Below, in pieces: positions 5,847 to 9,153 of a stretch of 9,153 nt of DNA. A model generated the notes under the pieces. It searched no databases. It was given only the letters and a program-made list of their open reading frames with translations, and was not told the origin of the DNA. The stretch's first letter is position 1. Each line of letters opens with the position of its first letter. The DNA lies in contig CALCWL010000522.1 in assembly GCA_937906285.1 (NCBI GenBank), forward strand, positions 1 through 9,153, given 5' to 3'. Made by a program: the position numbers and the translations under genes. This DNA is from an uncultured Rhodanobacter sp. (GTDB lineage: Bacteria > Pseudomonadota > Gammaproteobacteria > Xanthomonadales > Rhodanobacteraceae).

Positions 5847-6875
5847 TCACCCGTCGCCGAGCAATCGGCGCAATGCCGCCACCCCGTGCCGCGGATGGCC
5901 GCTGCGGCGCAATTCATGCACGCCCAGCGCCAGCATATTCTGTTCGAAGCGGGCCCAGCCCGGCTGCCCGGAAGCATACGGCTGGCTGGCGGCCAAGCGC
6001 GCGGCGGCCTCGGCCGCGGGCACGGCGCGCAGCATCGTCGCGGGGTCGGCGGCCGGCTCGCCGCACACCAGCACGGCACCGACCAGCTGCAACGGAACCG
6101 CGGCGAGCCGACCGGGCCCGAGACGCAGGTCGGCCTCGTATTTCTGCACTCCGCTGCGGCGGCGGATCACCGGCGCCTCGTCGATCCAGTGTCGGGCACC
6201 GGCGTCCTCGACGAAGCGCAGCGCGTCGGCCTGCACGTGCAGGTAGTTGGCCACGCCGGTGGCGAGCATGTCTTGCGGCGCCACGAACACCGCGTCCTCG
6301 GCGAGAAGATCCAGGCCCTGCAGCAGGGCCTGCAGGGCCAGCGTCGACTTGCCCGAACCGCTGGCGCCCAGCAGCAAGACGCCCCGGCCCTGCCGCCCCA
6401 CGCAGGCGCCGTGCAGCGGAACCAGTCCCTGCCCGCGCGTGGCCAACGTAAAAACGGCGAACTCAATGAGCTCGTAGCGAAGATGGTAGGGCCGCTCCAG
6501 CATGTCGGCGGACGCCACCACCAGCGCCTGCTGCTGCGCGGGCGCCAGCACCACGTAGTTCGACGCGTCCATCACGCCGCAGATCAATCCCACTCCCGAC
6601 TGCATCTGCACCGGCGGCGGCTCGTCCACGGGCGGCGAGGCCCGCGGCGGCGACAGGCGCAATTCGACGCGGAACTCGGGTACGGCCATCGCAAGCCGGT
6701 GCTGCGGCAGGCCGCCATAAGCGGCCTCGACCTGTTGCAGCAGCGCCTCGCTGGCGCTTTCGAAACGGAAACGCCCGCCGAGTATCTGCCGCCGCACGAC
6801 CCGGCCACCGACCGATCGCTCGCCGAACGGATCGGCGTCGGGGCCCGCGCCGTGGCCAGTCGACGCCATCGCCAT
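5847..6875 (-). CDS. HPr-kinase-related ATPase/kinase (342 aa)
   Basis: Related to the P-loop domain of HPr serine kinase. Numbered from the start at 6875: PLHGA with His155, Walker A GASGSGKST (170-178), and LLAEDAV with Glu193-Asp194, equivalent to the HPrK VADDxV motif. The N-terminal part (about 33-60, FRFESASEALLQQVEAAYGG) matches the usual opening of HprK-related proteins of peptide-modification clusters. In paeninodin-type lasso systems such proteins phosphorylate the C-terminal residue of the precursor; here the substrate is unknown. The start is uncertain: the frame is open to a GTG at 7025 with an ATG at 6953, but third-position GC drops upstream of 6875 and no candidate has a good ribosome binding site. 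It is first of three minus-strand genes and divergent from the radical SAM gene. Confidence 0.87.
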   Translation of the reverse strand: MAMASTGHGAGPDADPFGERSVGGRVVRRQILGGRFRFESASEALLQQVEAAYGGLPQHRLAMAVPEFRVELRLSPPRASPPVDEPPPVQMQSGVGLICGVMDASNYVVLAPAQQQALVVASADMLERPYHLRYELIEFAVFTLATRGQGLVPLHGACVGRQGRGVLLLGASGSGKSTLALQALLQGLDLLAEDAVFVAPQDMLATGVANYLHVQADALRFVEDAGARHWIDEAPVIRRRSGVQKYEADLRLGPGRLAAVPLQLVGAVLVCGEPAADPATMLRAVPAAEAAARLAASQPYASGQPGWARFEQNMLALGVHELRRSGHPRHGVAALRRLLGDG

Positions 6876-7104
6876 CGAACGAGTTGCGCGGCCCGGGGGG
6901 AGTTGCACGGTGCGGCGGATCCGTTGGCGGTGGTGTGCTGCTGAGTGCGCCATCACCGCGAAAAGGTTGCACGCCGACCCGGTTCGCCGCGCGAGGCAAC
7001 CGAAGCCCCGCACCGCGGCACTCACCTGCCGGCAGCATCGACGACGCGCCGGTTCCCCCGTCGCCGCTGCCGATTCCCGCGGCGACGCTCGAGGCCCATT
7101 CGCG
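6876..7104. promoter_or_regulatory. Divergent intergenic region, kinase / radical SAM genes
   Basis: This 229-bp stretch separates the two transcription directions and should hold both promoters, though no convincing -35/-10 pair can be read. GGTTGC (6965-6970) and GCAACC (6996-7001) form widely spaced inverted half-sites 31 bp centre to centre. GAGG at 7091-7094, ten bases before the ATG, is the likely ribosome binding site of the radical SAM gene. A plus-strand frame without an ATG (TTG 6884 or GTG 6935, to TGA 7111) ends inside the radical SAM start as ATGCTGA. Confidence 0.45.
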
Positions 7105-8619
7105 ATGCTGAAGATCCAGGTCGGTCACTCCTATTTCCTGAGGTATGACCCCAAGCAGTGGGAACGCGGCAAGCCCTACCCTCCGCTCGCCACGATCCAG
7201 ATCGCCGCGCTGCTCCGGCAGATGGGTCACGAGGTCGCCCTGTTCGACGCGATGCTCGCCGATGGCGTCGAGGATTACGAAGGCGCCGTGGGCGCCGTGC
7301 AGCCGCACCTCGTGGTTCTCTACGAGGACAACTTCAACTACCTGACCAAGATGTGCCTCGGCCGCATGCGCGAGGCGGCGTGCCGGATGATCGCGCAGGC
7401 GCATGCGCGCGGGGCCCGCGTGATCGTCGCCGGTTCCGACGCCTCCGACCAGCCCGACCCGTTTCTCGATGCGGGCGCGGATGCCGTGCTGATGGGCGAA
7501 GGGATCGCGGCGCTGCTCGAACTGGCCGGGCGACTGGCGCGCGACCCGGCCATCGACGACCGCCACTGGCTCGACGGCGTCGCCGGCATCGCGACGCGGG
7601 TGGACGGCACGACCCAGGCGCGACGCCTGGGCGCGATGCCGCCGGACCCCCGGCTGAGCGGACGCCCCGCGTGGGACCTGGTGGACGTCGAACGCTACCG
7701 GAGCCTGTGGCGCGAACGGCACGGCTACTTCAGCCTCAACATGGCCGCGTCGCGCGGCTGCCCGTTCCGCTGCAACTGGTGCGCCAAGCCGATCTGGGGC
7801 AACCACTACAAGCAGCGCAGCGCCGAGGACGTGGCGGCGGAGATGATCTACCTGAAACAGGCGTTCAAGCCCGACCACATCTGGATGGCCGACGACATCT
7901 TCGGCTTCCATGTCGACTGGGTGGCGCAGTTCGGCGCTCGCCTTCGTGCCGCCGGCGGCTCGGTTCCGTTCACCATCCAGACCCGCGCGGACCTGATGAG
8001 CGAGCGCATGACCGACGCGCTCGAACAGGCCGGCTGCGCGGAGGCGTGGCTGGGTGCGGAAAGCGGCAGCCAGCGCGTGCTGGACAGCATGACCAAGGGC
8101 ACCCGCGTCGCCGACCTGATTGCGGCGCGGGTGCGGCTGGGCCAGCGCGGCATCCGCGTGGGCTTCTTCATCCAGCTCGGTTACCTGGGCGAGCAGCTGG
8201 ACGACTTGCTGGCGACGCGCGAACTGGTGGCGCAGGCCGCGCCCGACGACATCGGCGTGAGCGTTTCCTATCCGCTGCCGGGCACGAAGTTCTACGACAA
8301 GGTCAAGGCGCAGCTGGGCGACAAGACGCATTGGCGCGACAGCGGCGACCTGGCCATGATGTTCCACGGCGCCTACGACTCGGAGTTCTACCGCAGCGTG
8401 CGCGACCTGCTGCACGAGCAGACCACGCTGCAGCAAGCGAAGGCGCTCGACCCGCCGGAGCATCACCGGCAGGCGATCGCGGCGCTCGACGCACGATGGG
8501 ACGCGCTGGTCGCGTCCGAACGGGTGCATCGCTGCGACGACGCCACACCCTCGCCGCCTGCGGCCAGGCGAATCGACATCCGGTTGCTGCCCCATGCTGC
8601 CGCCGCTCAAAATCGTTAA
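7105..8619 (+). CDS. B12-binding-type radical SAM enzyme (504 aa)
   Basis: A class B radical SAM architecture as in BchE-like enzymes and B12-dependent methylases. The N-terminal Rossmann-like domain (about 25-145) has the expected strand pattern GHEVALFDAM, PHLVVLYED, ARVIVAGSDAS and ends in VLMGEGIAALLEL; the classical DxHxxG cobalamin ligand is absent, so cobalamin may be bound base-on, differently or not at all. The radical SAM domain carries C219-x3-C223-x2-C226, the [4Fe-4S] ligands, and the later motif LGAESGSQRVLDSMTKG that contacts SAM. The ATG at 7105 is preceded by GAGG ten bases upstream; upstream codons in the open frame look non-coding. Its end overlaps the nucleotidyltransferase start by 26 bp. 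Likely chemistry is C-methylation or another radical reaction on a peptide or small molecule; the substrate is unknown. Confidence 0.92.
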   Translation: MLKIQVGHSYFLRYDPKQWERGKPYPPLATIQIAALLRQMGHEVALFDAMLADGVEDYEGAVGAVQPHLVVLYEDNFNYLTKMCLGRMREAACRMIAQAHARGARVIVAGSDASDQPDPFLDAGADAVLMGEGIAALLELAGRLARDPAIDDRHWLDGVAGIATRVDGTTQARRLGAMPPDPRLSGRPAWDLVDVERYRSLWRERHGYFSLNMAASRGCPFRCNWCAKPIWGNHYKQRSAEDVAAEMIYLKQAFKPDHIWMADDIFGFHVDWVAQFGARLRAAGGSVPFTIQTRADLMSERMTDALEQAGCAEAWLGAESGSQRVLDSMTKGTRVADLIAARVRLGQRGIRVGFFIQLGYLGEQLDDLLATRELVAQAAPDDIGVSVSYPLPGTKFYDKVKAQLGDKTHWRDSGDLAMMFHGAYDSEFYRSVRDLLHEQTTLQQAKALDPPEHHRQAIAALDARWDALVASERVHRCDDATPSPPAARRIDIRLLPHAAAAQNR

Positions 8620-9153
8620 GGCCGGCCTGCGCCGCACCACCGAGACGCTGGCCGCGGAGCTGGCGCGGCCAGGCAGCGCCACGCCGGACTGGAACGATCT
8701 CGAATGGCAACTGGCCGCGGCCGCGGCCGCCGTGCACGGCGTGTCGCCGCTGCTGTGCGGACTCTCCGCATGGCAGCATCCGTCATGGCAGGCGTTCCTG
8801 GCCGGGCAGCGCGCGCACGTCGAACATCGCCATCGGCGCATCGAGACGCTGCTGCAGGGCATCGATGCCGGCGCCCGCGCCGGCGGCATCGCCATCGTCG
8901 CGCTGAAGGGTTCCGCCTTGCACGCGCTGGGCATCTACGCGGCCGGCGAGCGGCCGATGGCGGACATCGACCTGCTGGTTCGCGAGCACGATGCCGCGCC
9001 GGCGATCGGGCTGCTGCGGGAACTCGGCTACGTGGAGTCCTTCGTCGCGTGGAAGCACCGGGTGTTCAAGCCGGCGACCGGCAGACCCTTCGCCGGCCTG
9101 GGCGAGCACCGCGACACGCCGGTCAACATCGAGCTGCACACGCGCATCCAGGA
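8594..9153 (+). CDS. Nucleotidyltransferase, NTP_transf_5 type (partial, 186+ aa)
   Basis: The gene runs off the right edge. The visible part contains ALKGSAL (103-109) followed by RPMADIDLLV (120-129), the glycine-containing and D-x-D metal-binding motifs (Asp124, Asp126) of the Pol-beta-like nucleotidyltransferase fold. VNIELHTR (177-184) supplies the later acidic position, Glu180. This matches the uncharacterised family often encoded beside HPr-kinase-like genes in lasso peptide and exosortase-linked clusters. The N-terminal 80 residues are helical. The ATG at 8594 overlaps the radical SAM gene by 26 bp in another frame with no clear ribosome binding site, so translation is probably coupled to that gene. 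In paeninodin-type clusters a related protein is thought to modify the phosphorylated peptide further. Confidence 0.88.
   Translation, partial: MLPPLKIVKAGLRRTTETLAAELARPGSATPDWNDLEWQLAAAAAAVHGVSPLLCGLSAWQHPSWQAFLAGQRAHVEHRHRRIETLLQGIDAGARAGGIAIVALKGSALHALGIYAAGERPMADIDLLVREHDAAPAIGLLRELGYVESFVAWKHRVFKPATGRPFAGLGEHRDTPVNIELHTRIQ

Noticed and set aside
5743..5850. Longer peroxiredoxin starting at GTG 5850, overlapping the kinase stop
   Set aside because: It would bury the signal peptide behind 36 Arg/Pro-rich residues, and the good ribosome binding site is in front of 5742.
5047..6944. Plus-strand frames of 399 and 352 codons opposite the peroxiredoxin and kinase-like genes
   Set aside because: GC-driven antisense shadows of two genes with recognisable catalytic motifs.
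6965..7001. GGTTGC/GCAACC inverted half-sites as a regulator operator
   Set aside because: Only six bases each and 31 bp apart in a GC-rich region; too weak to call as an operator, noted only within the divergent region.
6463..8934. Very long minus-strand open frame (823 codons) opposite the radical SAM gene
   Set aside because: It is an antisense shadow created by very high third-position GC; its translation is Arg/Ala/His-rich with no domain, while the plus strand encodes clear radical SAM motifs.

Overview
The window joins two unlike pieces of DNA and fits the chromosome of a high-GC gammaproteobacterium. Xanthomonadales is my best guess, from the attC type and the very GC-rich third codon positions on the right; this is inference, since no rRNA or marker gene is present.

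Left part (1 to about 2447): the downstream end of an integron gene-cassette array. Four complete attC recombination sites and the first 7 bases of a fifth alternate with four plus-strand cassette genes of moderate GC. The genes encode an unrecognised soluble protein, a small membrane protein, a secreted NTR/TIMP-like protein and a HEPN-type protein with an RNxxxH motif. Each stop codon lies inside the core of the following attC. No integrase is visible, so the array must continue to the left.

Middle part (2448 to 3188): no intact gene. The attC of the last cassette stops right after its first core (ACCTAAC), and unrelated sequence follows. That sequence leads, on the minus strand, to the C-terminal end of an IS110/IS1111-family transposase. 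The simplest reading is an attC-targeting insertion sequence that hit the last cassette and later decayed. Its presumed 3' non-coding end (2448-2827) contains hairpins and could hold a bridge-RNA remnant. Beyond the transposase fragment are two 81-bp direct repeats (75/81 identical, period 91 bp), followed by a weak echo of the same transposase segment.

Right part (3189 to 9153): a compact gene group that looks like a tailoring and export section of a ribosomally synthesised peptide (RiPP) cluster. On the minus strand are an HPr-kinase-related ATPase, an exported peroxiredoxin and a complete ABC exporter. Divergently on the plus strand are a B12-binding-type radical SAM enzyme and, overlapping its end, a nucleotidyltransferase cut off by the window edge. 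ABC exporter, HPr-kinase-like protein and nucleotidyltransferase together recall the D, K and N genes of paeninodin-type lasso peptide clusters. The defining enzymes (asparagine-synthetase-like cyclase, RRE/PqqD protein, transglutaminase-like protease) and a convincing precursor are not in the window, so the assignment is a hypothesis. A B12-type radical SAM enzyme and a periplasmic peroxiredoxin in such a set would be unusual.
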